64,000 nucleotides of DNA from positions 3,162,001 to 3,226,000 of the forward strand of contig NZ_CP081299.1 of assembly GCF_019711195.1 (NCBI RefSeq), written 5' to 3'. The notes under the pieces were generated by a model, which saw only the letters and a program-made list of their open reading frames with translations, searched no databases and was not told the origin of the DNA. The DNA is from Dyadobacter sp. NIV53 (GTDB lineage: Bacteria; Bacteroidota; Bacteroidia; Cytophagales; Spirosomataceae). This document shows, in pieces, positions 8,259-17,253 of this stretch. Position 1 is the stretch's first letter. Every line of letters begins with the position of its first letter. Made by a program: the position numbers and the translations under genes.

Positions 8259-9212
8259 TTAAATTTTGACCAAATGATACTTTTTACGAAGTTCTGTAAT
8301 CATTTCTTCCGTCATTTTATCCAATGTGTAAGCCGGCCTCCATCCCCAGTCTTTCCGTGCAGGTGCATCATCAATTTGCTGTGGCCATGAATCAGCAATG
8401 TCCTGGCGGTAGTCAGGCTTGTAACTGATCTTAAAATCAGGAATAATTTTTCTGATGCTTTCTGCAATTTCTTTCGGAGAAAAACTCATTCCTGCCAGAT
8501 TATAGCTCGTACGGATATTGATCTGGTCCTTTGCTGCTTCCATTAACCTTACCGTAGCATCCATGGCATCGCTCATGTATATCATCGGGAGTTTTGTATC
8601 TTCTTTCAGAAAACACTCAAACTGTTCTCCATTAACTGCTTTGTGATAAATATCTACGGCATAATCTGTCGTTCCGCCGCCGGGCATCGACTGATGACTT
8701 ATAATTCCCGGATAACGCAGCGAACGAATATCCATTCCGTATTTTTGGAAGTAATAATTTGACCAGTTTTCCCCTGCCGCTTTACTGATCCCATAAACCG
8801 TAGTTGGGTCCAGATAAGAATATTGTTCAGCTGTATCGTCTGTATGATCACCAAAAACGGCAATAGAACTGGGGTAAAATATCTTGTGAACACCATTTAT
8901 CCTGGCTGCTTCCAATACATTAAAATACGTTTGCATATTAATATACCAGGTTTGTAACGGGTTCTCTTCCCCTTTTGCAGAGAGAATGGCAGCCAGATGA
9001 TAGACCTGCGTGATTTTATGTTTGGCAACTATGGCAGATAAGGCAGCTGCATCAGTAGCATCCAGTTTTTCAAAGTAATCCGGTTTTGTATCGGGCATAT
9101 TCAGATCAGACGCAATCACTCTGTTTTCTCCATAAATCCCGCGTAAATATTCCACGAGAACAGATCCAATCTGCCCATTCGCTCCAATTACTAAAATACG
9201 TTCTGATTTCAT
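8259..9212 (-). CDS. L-threonine 3-dehydrogenase, SDR/epimerase type
   Basis: This protein of about 317 residues is an extended short-chain dehydrogenase with NAD-binding GANGQIGSVL at the N-terminus and the catalytic Tyr/Lys pair in TVYGISKAAGENW (about 144-148). The segment PGGGTTDYAVDIYHKAVNG is characteristic of NAD-epimerase-like threonine dehydrogenases rather than sugar epimerases. It oxidises threonine to 2-amino-3-ketobutyrate, which the adjacent Kbl cleaves. Three in-frame ATGs occur at 9224, 9215 and 9212; 9212 (MKSERILV) best fits homologues. The Lrp/AsnC gene is divergent and is a likely regulator. Confidence 0.9.
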   Translation of the reverse strand: MKSERILVIGANGQIGSVLVEYLRGIYGENRVIASDLNMPDTKPDYFEKLDATDAAALSAIVAKHKITQVYHLAAILSAKGEENPLQTWYINMQTYFNVLEAARINGVHKIFYPSSIAVFGDHTDDTAEQYSYLDPTTVYGISKAAGENWSNYYFQKYGMDIRSLRYPGIISHQSMPGGGTTDYAVDIYHKAVNGEQFECFLKEDTKLPMIYMSDAMDATVRLMEAAKDQINIRTSYNLAGMSFSPKEIAESIRKIIPDFKISYKPDYRQDIADSWPQQIDDAPARKDWGWRPAYTLDKMTEEMITELRKKYHLVKI

Positions 9213-9384
9213 CATGACAAACATTCTTTAAAAGCACAAATCACTCGCAATTTTACCTTTTAAGATATTATTTTCAATATAAAGCCATTTTTACAGCTAA
9301 TATTACCAGACTATATAAATATTAAAGATAATTTTACTTTTTAAACATTAATTCATATTTATTGACAGGAAATATTATTGTGCC

Positions 9385-9846
9385 ATGGAACAACTGGACA
9401 AAATTGATACCAAAATATTACGCATTTTACAAAAAGATGCCAAGAAGACTACAAAAGAAATAGGCACAATGCTGAACCTGACGATCTCACCGATCTATGA
9501 AAGGATACGGAGACTGGAAAGTTTAGGATTTATAAAACAATACGTAGCAATTCTGGACAAAAAGCTTATTAACCGCTCAGTAACAAGTATTTGCCAGGTT
9601 TCTATGCGTTATCATAATGAGGCCTTTATTGAAAAATTTGAACAGGAAATCCAAAACCTGGAAGAAGTACAGGAATGTTACCATATGGCCGGACAAGTGG
9701 ATTTTTTGCTAAAAATCAATGTAGGCAGCCTGGACGAATACCATGATTTTGTGAAGTACAAATTATCAAAGATTGATAATATTGGTGTGTTGAACAGTAC
9801 GTTTGTGCTGAAAGAGATCAAGCATACTTCGGAGTTTTATATCTAA
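9385..9846 (+). CDS. Lrp/AsnC-family transcriptional regulator
   Basis: This 153-residue protein has the classic two-part layout. The N-terminal helix-turn-helix opens with LDKIDTKILRILQKDAKKTT and continues to NLTISPIYERIRRLESLGFI (about 29-48). The C-terminal RAM effector domain (about 70-150) includes ECYHMAGQVDFLLKI, the amino-acid-binding fold. It is transcribed away from the threonine dehydrogenase and kbl genes across a 172-bp AT-rich gap. Amino-acid-responsive control of threonine breakdown is a reasonable inference. No operator was identified. Confidence 0.93.
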   Translation: MEQLDKIDTKILRILQKDAKKTTKEIGTMLNLTISPIYERIRRLESLGFIKQYVAILDKKLINRSVTSICQVSMRYHNEAFIEKFEQEIQNLEEVQECYHMAGQVDFLLKINVGSLDEYHDFVKYKLSKIDNIGVLNSTFVLKEIKHTSEFYI

Positions 9847-9855
9847 ATCTGTTTA

Positions 9856-9910
9856 GATCAGGCTTTCCCAGACTGGCCGTCCCCATTTTAAAAACCCGGG
9901 AGGCCTGATC
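9856..9910. terminator. Two-way hairpin between convergent lrp and permease genes
   Basis: GATCAGGC (9856-9863) pairs with GCCTGATC (9903-9910), and imperfect pairing continues inward (CTTTCCC with GGGAGG). It lies between two convergent stop codons and has no long T run, so it is a weak terminator candidate. Confidence 0.5.
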
Positions 9911-9918
9911 GTTCAGTT

Positions 9919-12270
9919 CTATTCAAATTTCAATGATTTTACAGGATCCATCAGAGCAGCTTTGATACTTTGGAAACTCACCGTAAAAAGTGCTACACTC
10001 ATTGAGATAAGAGCCGCAATTATAAAGATCTCCCATGAGAGATCAATATGATAAACAAAGTTTTTCAGCCAGGTATTCATTGCATACCAGGCTAATGGAG
10101 AGGCTAGAATGATGGATACAAAAATCAGTTTCACAAAATCTTTTGAGAGTAATGCGATAACACCGGCTACATTAGCACCCAGCACTTTTCTGATTCCGAT
10201 TTCTTTGGTCCGCTGTTCAGCAGTAAATGCAGCCAGGCCCAATAACCCCAGACAGGAAATAACAATAGCCAGAATTCCAAAATACCTGATCAATGTATTA
10301 ACGATCATTTCTGAACGATACATCTTCTCATAATCTTCATCCATAAAATGATAGGAAAAAGGATAATTCGGATTGAACTCACGCGCTGTTTTCTCAATGT
10401 GTGATACCGCTTCCTGTGTTTTTCCAGGCTTTGTCCTGATCATCATATATGAAGTGTTCAGGCCTTTATAATTGACCAGGATTAGCGGCTGGATTGCTGT
10501 ATGAAATGAACTGAGGTGGAAATCTTTCATTACGCCGACAATCGTTCCTTTTCCCATCCAGAATTTCACCTGTTTTCCCACCGGGTCTTTCATTTTCATC
10601 ATTTTTGCAGCAGCCTCGTTAATGATATAATTGGCAGTATCAGCTGCAAATTCCTGTGAGAAATCCCGACCGTCCAGCATTTGAATATGCATGGTTTTGG
10701 CAAAATCATAACCCACAAAAGTAGCATTGACCGTATTGACCAGATCTTTATCCCGGCCATCCCAGTCCAGATCACCCGAATTGCCCTGAATATTGGTTGG
10801 CATGGAACCTGTTGTTGTAGCAGCAGAAATGTACTGTGAATTCAGTATTTCCCGACGAAAAACTTCCAGCTTGTTATACAAATCGCCTTCAAGAGAAATA
10901 TACAGAACGTTTTCCTTATCCAGACCAAGACGTTTTGTCTGAATGTAATTCATTTGGCGGGCAATCACGAGCATGCCAATAATCAGAAAAATTGATAATC
11001 CGAACTGAAAAACCACAAGGCCTTTTCTCAGAAATGCACCTTTGTTCGTAAAAGTTAATCTTCCTTTCAAAATTCTGATAGGCTGCAAGGAAGACAGATA
11101 CAAAGCCGGGTAACTGCCCGCAACCATTCCAGTAATGAGTATTAAAGCAATGACAGAAAACCACAGAGACGGATCAAATGCGGTAAGGGTGATCAGTTTT
11201 TGTACGACTTCGTTGAATGCAGGTAATAAACCAATAACAAGTATAATGGCCAATGAAGCCGCCAGTATGCTTACAATCAGAGATTCACCCAAAAATTGCA
11301 TGATCAAAAATTTCCTTTCCGCACCTACTACTTTTCTCACACCTACCTCTTTCGCTCTTTTGACGGAACGTGCAGTAGACAAATTCATAAAATTAACACA
11401 AGCGATCAGCAGAATAAATATAGCTACTATGGAAAATACACGTACATATTCAATGCGTCCGCCGGAAGGTTTCAGATTTTCATATTCCCCGTGCAGGTAA
11501 ACATCTCTTAATCCCTGAAGAATGGGAAAACTTACAAACTGAGGCGGGGTATTCTTCTTAATTACCTGCTTAATAACCATTTCCGCATGCAAGGGATCCG
11601 CCTGCGGTGTGAGCCTGACAAAGGTTCTGAAACTGAAATTTCCCCAGGTTTTCATCCAGTCCTGTTCCTGCACTTTGAAGTTAACAACCCAGTCCAGCTG
11701 AACGGATGCGTTTTGAGGTATATTCTCAAAAACGGAACTTACTGTAAAATCACTTGCATTATTTAGTTTGAGTGTTTTGCCAACGGCATTTGATGTACCA
11801 AAGTACTTCTCAGCGAGTTTACGGGAGATGGCTATGGATGTTGGCTGACTGATGGCTGAGCTGGCATTTCCTGCTACAAATGGGGTTTGAAATACTTTAA
11901 AGAAGTCCTGAGTGGCATATATTCCATTTTCTTTCGTTGATTTTTCTCCGACCTGGACAAGGAAATCACTATTCCAGGTAATTTTGGTTATCGCCGCAAC
12001 TTCCGGAACTTCCTTTTGAATGGACTCCGACCATGGTCCCGGCGTAGCTTCTCCAACACTTTTTTCGCCTTTCCAGTCGGCCCCGGAACGAACGAGATAG
12101 ATTTGTTCAAGATCAGGGTAAAAGCTGTTATAAGAAATTTCATCTTTTACCCAAAGCCATATCAGAAGACTACACGACATGCCCAAAGCAAGCCCAAAAA
12201 TATTGATAAACGAGAAAAGCTTATTTTTCAACAAACTGCGGATCGCGATTTTAAAATAGTTTTTGAGCAT
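9919..12270 (-). CDS. MacB/FtsX-like ABC transporter permease
   Basis: This protein of about 783 residues has the Bacteroidota MacB-type permease layout. It has an N-terminal helix (LFSFINIFGLALGMSCSLLI), a large periplasmic MacB core domain (about 50-270), three FtsX helices (about 275-425), then a second periplasmic domain and three more helices at the C-terminus (from about 665). The sequence AEQRTKEIGIRKVLGA marks the coupling region of the second FtsX unit. The ATG at 12270 (MLKNYFKIAI) is preferred to the GTG at 12276. No ATPase gene is adjacent. Members move lipoproteins, peptides or signals by mechanotransmission; the cargo here is unknown. Confidence 0.9.
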   Translation of the reverse strand: MLKNYFKIAIRSLLKNKLFSFINIFGLALGMSCSLLIWLWVKDEISYNSFYPDLEQIYLVRSGADWKGEKSVGEATPGPWSESIQKEVPEVAAITKITWNSDFLVQVGEKSTKENGIYATQDFFKVFQTPFVAGNASSAISQPTSIAISRKLAEKYFGTSNAVGKTLKLNNASDFTVSSVFENIPQNASVQLDWVVNFKVQEQDWMKTWGNFSFRTFVRLTPQADPLHAEMVIKQVIKKNTPPQFVSFPILQGLRDVYLHGEYENLKPSGGRIEYVRVFSIVAIFILLIACVNFMNLSTARSVKRAKEVGVRKVVGAERKFLIMQFLGESLIVSILAASLAIILVIGLLPAFNEVVQKLITLTAFDPSLWFSVIALILITGMVAGSYPALYLSSLQPIRILKGRLTFTNKGAFLRKGLVVFQFGLSIFLIIGMLVIARQMNYIQTKRLGLDKENVLYISLEGDLYNKLEVFRREILNSQYISAATTTGSMPTNIQGNSGDLDWDGRDKDLVNTVNATFVGYDFAKTMHIQMLDGRDFSQEFAADTANYIINEAAAKMMKMKDPVGKQVKFWMGKGTIVGVMKDFHLSSFHTAIQPLILVNYKGLNTSYMMIRTKPGKTQEAVSHIEKTAREFNPNYPFSYHFMDEDYEKMYRSEMIVNTLIRYFGILAIVISCLGLLGLAAFTAEQRTKEIGIRKVLGANVAGVIALLSKDFVKLIFVSIILASPLAWYAMNTWLKNFVYHIDLSWEIFIIAALISMSVALFTVSFQSIKAALMDPVKSLKFE

Positions 12271-12522
12271 GATCACATCATTTTAACATAAGAAAATTCA
12301 AATCGTAGCTGTACTCCAATTAGAGCTGGATTTTTCTTTAAAATTGATGTACCAATGAAAAATAACTTTTTAATTGGCTTTAAATCAATTAGTTAATTTG
12401 AGTGAAGTTTATAAAAAATGTCCGCTTCTGAACATGGATGAACGTAAACGGACGGCGGAGAAAATAAAAAGTATTTGAAACCAGACTTTCCAAGGCTTAG
12501 ACCGAAAGCCTGTCAACCAATT

Positions 12523-14934
12523 TCAAAAATTCCTCTTCCCAACATTAAAACTAATCACCTTACTTCCTGCAACGCCTTTATTTGTAATTCCCTGAATAAC
12601 CACTTTATAATTGCCCACCTGGTCAGAGGTATAAAATTGTATCTGTGCCTTGCCGTTTGTGTCCGTTGTTACATCCGGAGCCCAATGCAGCAGGTTTCTG
12701 AAATCAGGAACACGTGTTGACATATTGATCTGGTTGTCATATTTGGGTGCATAAAATTCTCTTTGCGCCTGCACGCCTTCATACGGCAAAACCAATACTT
12801 TCGGATCCAGTTCAAAACCAGCCAGGTCATTTTTATACGTCGAGAAACTGGTGATTCCGGTAAAAGACATAGAACCCAAAAAGAAACGTGAACTCATTAG
12901 TTCAATCTTTTTGATTTTCAACGGATCAATTTCCATGAATTTGTCATTATTGAATATTGGAATACCATCCAGTAAAACCAGCGGATCAGTTACGTAAAAA
13001 GTGCTTGGAACCAGTTTATCTATCATTCGGAAATGAAATTTTTTCTGTCTCTTTCTTACCATAACTCCTTTTACGTATTCTCGCAAAACCTCCTCCATCG
13101 TCGGGAACCTGGTAAAATCGTCCAGAAAATACTTTTCATCGGGTAATCCAAAAAAAGTAAGGGAATCTGTTAAAACCTTCTTCCGTTCGGAAAATATACG
13201 CGGTAAAAATGCATTACCGGTTTGCATATTAATACTGCGCGTCAGCAACTGCTCTTCCAGATTTTTATTAAACAAAAATGACGGAATAATACTGGTAGAA
13301 AATTGTTTTGAAAACGGATTGCTGATTTCGAATTTATAAATGGAATCCTTTGATATATCTGTTTGTAAAGTCAGTTCTTTTGGCCCTGTAAAGTTTTTCA
13401 ATTCGAACATGATATTTCCGCTTCTGTCACTTTGATTTACATACAGTTTTGCAGGAAAATCAAGTGCAGCCATATATGTATCAATACCCGAAGCCGGGGA
13501 ATTGTCACTGGTTTTTAGAACTTTACCATAAACAAAATGTCCGTCATATTCCGGTATATGCTGATACTTGGGGATCGTACTGTCAAAAACTTCTTCCCAT
13601 TTGAATCTCCTCCATCCCTGCGAGATCATTAAATTATCCAGATCCTGATCGGTTTCTTTTGTATTATTTTCAAAATAATACGCCGGATTTTCAACATTTC
13701 CTTTGAGATCCGAAGTCAGGAAAATATAACTGAAAATATCATTTTGCGGCAAAGTCCTGATACTGTCCGACAAGAAAACAGACACCGACATATTGGCAAG
13801 ATCAGATAAATTGGTTCCGGTACCTGCCGTCATATCCAACGTCACTTTTTCCCTTCCCGCGTACTCCCTTTTGTCTGTATTTGCACCTATATTCAATTGT
13901 TCTGCCGGACGCTTGAAATACAACCTTTCACAAACTGGTTTAAGCCTTTCGTTCAGGATAGTGATATGGGAAATCCCTTCTCCAAGCTGTTCCTTTTTGA
14001 TAAAAAACTCAGTCTGATTATTTGTTAAAAGATGCTTCTCTACAATTTGATTGGCATGCCTTGTGTGCGTAATAATATATACCGGCACTTTATCTTCCTG
14101 TTGTAATGTACTTAAAACCGTTACTTTTAACTGATCAGAAGCCGAGTCAGTCACACGCATTACATACCCTCTTTCCTGAACTTCGGGCAATGAAAATGAG
14201 CTTTGTTTTCCTTTAACATCTATAATAATAGCCTTATACCCACTTGTTTTTTCGGGTTTAAACATAAAATAACCTATTCCGAACTTTCCAGGCCGAAATC
14301 TTGCAATCGTATCATTTTCAGGGCCAACGATCAAACCTCTGAAATCAATTCCTTTTGCATCCTGCCCTACTGCCCTGAATGCCATTTTACTTTCAATACC
14401 TTTTACCAGATATCCGCCTTCCGGGAAGAACTGGACATCATAAGCCGTTTCTTTATTTGCATCGGGTTCGGGATCAAATTTTACAAAAGGATTGATGATG
14501 GAAACATTGGTCTCAAAAAAGTAATCCGCATTGAAATTTTTCATCCAGTTGGTGTAACATCTTACTTTGTAATTACCACTGGCAATAGCTGCCGGGATCA
14601 GCAATGAACCATTCCCTTTTCCGCTAAGCAGCGAAAATTTGGTTTGGGCTACTGCATTATTCTCTTTATCCAGGATTTCCAGATAGGCAACCTTGCTCAT
14701 ATCCAGAAAGCGATAAGCAGAGCCATCCAGATAATACGCTTTGAACCACATCGTTTCACCAATCAGATATAATGAGCGGTCTGTGTGCAGGTAGATTTTT
14801 TCCTGCAAAGACGTTTTGCCATACAGGTCAAATCGTTCCTTTATGGATTTCACCATCGGATCTTCCTGCCCGTATCCCAACGCAGGAATAATCAGAAGGA
14901 TAACAGAAAAAAATATAATTGCTTTATGTTTCAT
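12523..14934 (-). CDS. Secreted MG2-like / TonB plug-like domain protein
   Basis: This protein of about 803 residues has a signal peptide (AIIFFSVILLIIPALGYGQ). Its N-terminal macroglobulin MG2-like segment contains KIYLHTDRSLYLIGETMWFK (about 46-65). A middle region is of unknown fold. Late in the protein is a TonB-receptor plug-like stretch, LVLLDGIPIFNNDKFMEIDP. The end is macroglobulin-like (VTTDTNGKAQIQFYTSDQVG). There is no beta-barrel, so it is not a receptor itself. The start is set at the ATG 14934; a TTG at 14943 also lies in frame. It is the last gene of the TonB receptor/DUF4249 operon and may be a surface or periplasmic partner. Its function is unknown. Confidence 0.75.
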   Translation of the reverse strand: MKHKAIIFFSVILLIIPALGYGQEDPMVKSIKERFDLYGKTSLQEKIYLHTDRSLYLIGETMWFKAYYLDGSAYRFLDMSKVAYLEILDKENNAVAQTKFSLLSGKGNGSLLIPAAIASGNYKVRCYTNWMKNFNADYFFETNVSIINPFVKFDPEPDANKETAYDVQFFPEGGYLVKGIESKMAFRAVGQDAKGIDFRGLIVGPENDTIARFRPGKFGIGYFMFKPEKTSGYKAIIIDVKGKQSSFSLPEVQERGYVMRVTDSASDQLKVTVLSTLQQEDKVPVYIITHTRHANQIVEKHLLTNNQTEFFIKKEQLGEGISHITILNERLKPVCERLYFKRPAEQLNIGANTDKREYAGREKVTLDMTAGTGTNLSDLANMSVSVFLSDSIRTLPQNDIFSYIFLTSDLKGNVENPAYYFENNTKETDQDLDNLMISQGWRRFKWEEVFDSTIPKYQHIPEYDGHFVYGKVLKTSDNSPASGIDTYMAALDFPAKLYVNQSDRSGNIMFELKNFTGPKELTLQTDISKDSIYKFEISNPFSKQFSTSIIPSFLFNKNLEEQLLTRSINMQTGNAFLPRIFSERKKVLTDSLTFFGLPDEKYFLDDFTRFPTMEEVLREYVKGVMVRKRQKKFHFRMIDKLVPSTFYVTDPLVLLDGIPIFNNDKFMEIDPLKIKKIELMSSRFFLGSMSFTGITSFSTYKNDLAGFELDPKVLVLPYEGVQAQREFYAPKYDNQINMSTRVPDFRNLLHWAPDVTTDTNGKAQIQFYTSDQVGNYKVVIQGITNKGVAGSKVISFNVGKRNF

Positions 14935-14962
14935 TTTATTCAAATATCAATCATGAATAATA

Positions 14963-16101
14963 TTATTCCCAAAAAGGAGGTTTAGTCGTGGTTCCACCTT
15001 GTGTACGACAATCCGCACAACCGGTTGAAGTGCTCAAAACTTTCTCTGACCGGTCTCCGGTATAACTTATGAGCATTGCACCGGGACTACTTATTGCCTC
15101 TCCTATCGTCAGAGTATCCGGAGGATCGCACCTGGGATAGCTACCCAATCCGGGAGTCATGAAAATTCTTTTTGCAGCTACTGTTGAAGCACTGAAATAC
15201 CCAAATACCAGTTCTTTTGCATCAGTCGTATTTTTAATGTTGCCGGTTACCTGTGAAGGTTGCGGATCAAACAAGCTACCTGTTCCCTGCGTAGTTTTTG
15301 CCAGATCAGTCCAATACTCAAATGCTTCCTGTGACAGGCCATACTGCTTCACCAGAATGCTGTATTTAATGTAAAATTTATTGGTATTTACAGGCACGAC
15401 ATTAAGTGGAAGATCCCTGATTTCATCAGCGCTTAATTTGATGGTAGAACCCAGCATAATGTTGGTCGACTTATTTGTTTTCCAACACAGATTAATATCA
15501 TCTTTTCTGAAAACCAGTGTTTTATTTATAACATCGACTATCAAAGTTGAGTAATAAGCCGCCCGGTACTGAAACGTTTCTTCAAATTTCCATCTGTAAA
15601 ACCGTGTATTATTCTTCGGATCGTGTGTATTTACACTAATTACCACCGCATCACGGCCAGCATCGTAGCGATAGCCAAGGCTGTCAATAGGAGGTGTTGT
15701 AATTACTGCTACGTCATTTGATACATATTCCTTGCCATTCAAAGTTTTAACAACCAGATGATATTTTACGGTTCCACTCATATTTGCCGGAGGAAGGAAA
15801 TATACCCCGTTTCCTGCTTCAGTAAAATCATACGTTTCCCCGTTTTCACTTGCTACTGATACTCTGGCACCGGTTTCAGATATGTATGATGAAAAATCAT
15901 TGGTATTTTGTGTGTATCTCAGCTCAACTTTACTGGTATCGCTGCCTATATTCAGAAAACCATCTACAACCAGAAATTGAATGGGTGAATTGATTTCAGG
16001 TGGAGAAAATGGTTGTATACAGCCAAATACCAAAACCGATAATGCACAAAGTGTGATAACGGTTTTGTATATTTTTTCTTTCCTGTCAATTTATTCCACA
16101 T
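14963..16101 (-). CDS. DUF4249 lipoprotein, downstream paralogue (start region out of frame)
   Basis: This DUF4249 protein is clearly paralogous to the next gene upstream; both contain CIQPFSPPE, LVVDGFLN and a common end with DCRTQGGTTTKPP or a close variant. The body is open from 16033. In-frame sequence upstream encodes a lipoprotein signal ending VLVFGC, but that frame has no ATG. An ATG at 16101 is one base out of frame; adding one A to the six-A run (16072-16077, minus strand) would join it to the signal peptide. The break is either a sequencing indel or use of a rare start. DUF4249 lipoproteins often accompany TonB receptors, but their activity is unknown. Confidence 0.8.
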
Positions 16102-16119
16102 TATTCAGTGAGTTAATGA

Positions 16120-17244
16120 TTACATATAGGGCGGCCTGGTAGTAGTGCCACCCTGTAAACGGCAGTCCGCACAGGAAGGAGCAACAACAAATACAGAATC
16201 AGACCGCCTTCCATAAGTTTGCAAAAGCAATTGTGAAGTTTTCAGACCACATTCAGAAACCTGATCAGAACATTTTATAGGTATCGTATCCGGGTCCATA
16301 CATCGTGGATAACTTCCTACTCCCGGCGCAATCACAATTCGTTTTTGTGTTTCGGTAGACGCACTGAAATACCCAAAAACCAGATCGTCTAAGTTCGTTG
16401 TACTCCTTATATTACCAGTAATTTGTGATGGCTGAGGATCAAACAATGTTCCCGTACCCTGCGTGGTTTTGGCCAAATCAGTCCAGTATTCAAATGCCTG
16501 CTGGGACAATCCGTATTGTTTTATAAGAATGCTGTATTTGAAATAGAGTTTATTTGTAGATATAGCAACTATGTTTAGCGGAAGATCCTTGATAATATCA
16601 CTGCTCAGTTTTACCGTAGAGCCAAGCAAAATATTGGTCGACAGCGATTTTTGCCAGCATATATTAATATTGTCCCTTCTTGGTACAACTTCTTCATTAA
16701 CTACTTCAAGACCTGAATAATGAGCTGCGCGGTATTCCCAGGTTTCTTCAAATTTCCAGCGGTAAAACCGTGTATTATTCTGAGGATCGTGTGTATTTAC
16801 ATAAAATACGGCAGCTTCGCGGCCCAGATCAACTTTATAACCAATACTGTCGATAGGCGGTGTTTTGGATACGCCTACATATTCCGAAAGGTATTCCTGT
16901 CCACCCGAAGTAATGATCCGCAAGCGATATTGGTCAGAGTCGCTAAACTGATCAGGAAGTAAAACATATTGCCCGTTGTTTTCCTCACTAAAAAAATACT
17001 GTCCGCCTGTTTCACTTTCCACGGTAAGTTTCGCGCCTGATTCCACAACGGGATTTGTAAAATCATTTGTGTTCTGAGTCCTTCTCAGCGTAATCCTGCT
17101 CGTATCCCGCCCGACATTCAGGAAGCCATCCACAACCAGATAAGAATATGGCGAATTTACTTCCGGCGGGGAAAATGGCTGTATGCAGCTATCCACGAGA
17201 AGTATCAAAGCAAAAAAACTAATTTTCAGCAAATAGTATTTCAT
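16120..17244 (-). CDS. DUF4249 lipoprotein, upstream paralogue
   Basis: This 374-residue lipoprotein has a signal peptide and lipobox LLVDSC (Cys about 20), followed by CIQPFSPPEVNSPYSYLVVD. It has N-terminal beta-sandwich-like sequence (DUF4249) and a C-terminal region rich in Cys, Pro and Thr ending CADCRLQGGTTTRPPYM. The conserved core QYGLSQQAFEYWTDLAKTTQ is shared almost exactly with the paralogue downstream, so the pair arose by tandem duplication. The ATG at 17244 is used in place of a GTG one codon earlier. It sits 9 bp after the TonB receptor stop codon. It is probably an outer-membrane-anchored partner of that receptor; the ligand is unknown. Confidence 0.88.
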   Translation of the reverse strand: MKYYLLKISFFALILLVDSCIQPFSPPEVNSPYSYLVVDGFLNVGRDTSRITLRRTQNTNDFTNPVVESGAKLTVESETGGQYFFSEENNGQYVLLPDQFSDSDQYRLRIITSGGQEYLSEYVGVSKTPPIDSIGYKVDLGREAAVFYVNTHDPQNNTRFYRWKFEETWEYRAAHYSGLEVVNEEVVPRRDNINICWQKSLSTNILLGSTVKLSSDIIKDLPLNIVAISTNKLYFKYSILIKQYGLSQQAFEYWTDLAKTTQGTGTLFDPQPSQITGNIRSTTNLDDLVFGYFSASTETQKRIVIAPGVGSYPRCMDPDTIPIKCSDQVSECGLKTSQLLLQTYGRRSDSVFVVAPSCADCRLQGGTTTRPPYM

Positions 17245-17253
17245 CACTTTTTT

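Noticed and set aside
12419..12453. Possible terminator after the MG2/plug gene (GTCCG with CGGAC and a T run on the minus strand)
   Set aside because: The stem is only five base pairs around a long loop, too weak to list as a terminator.
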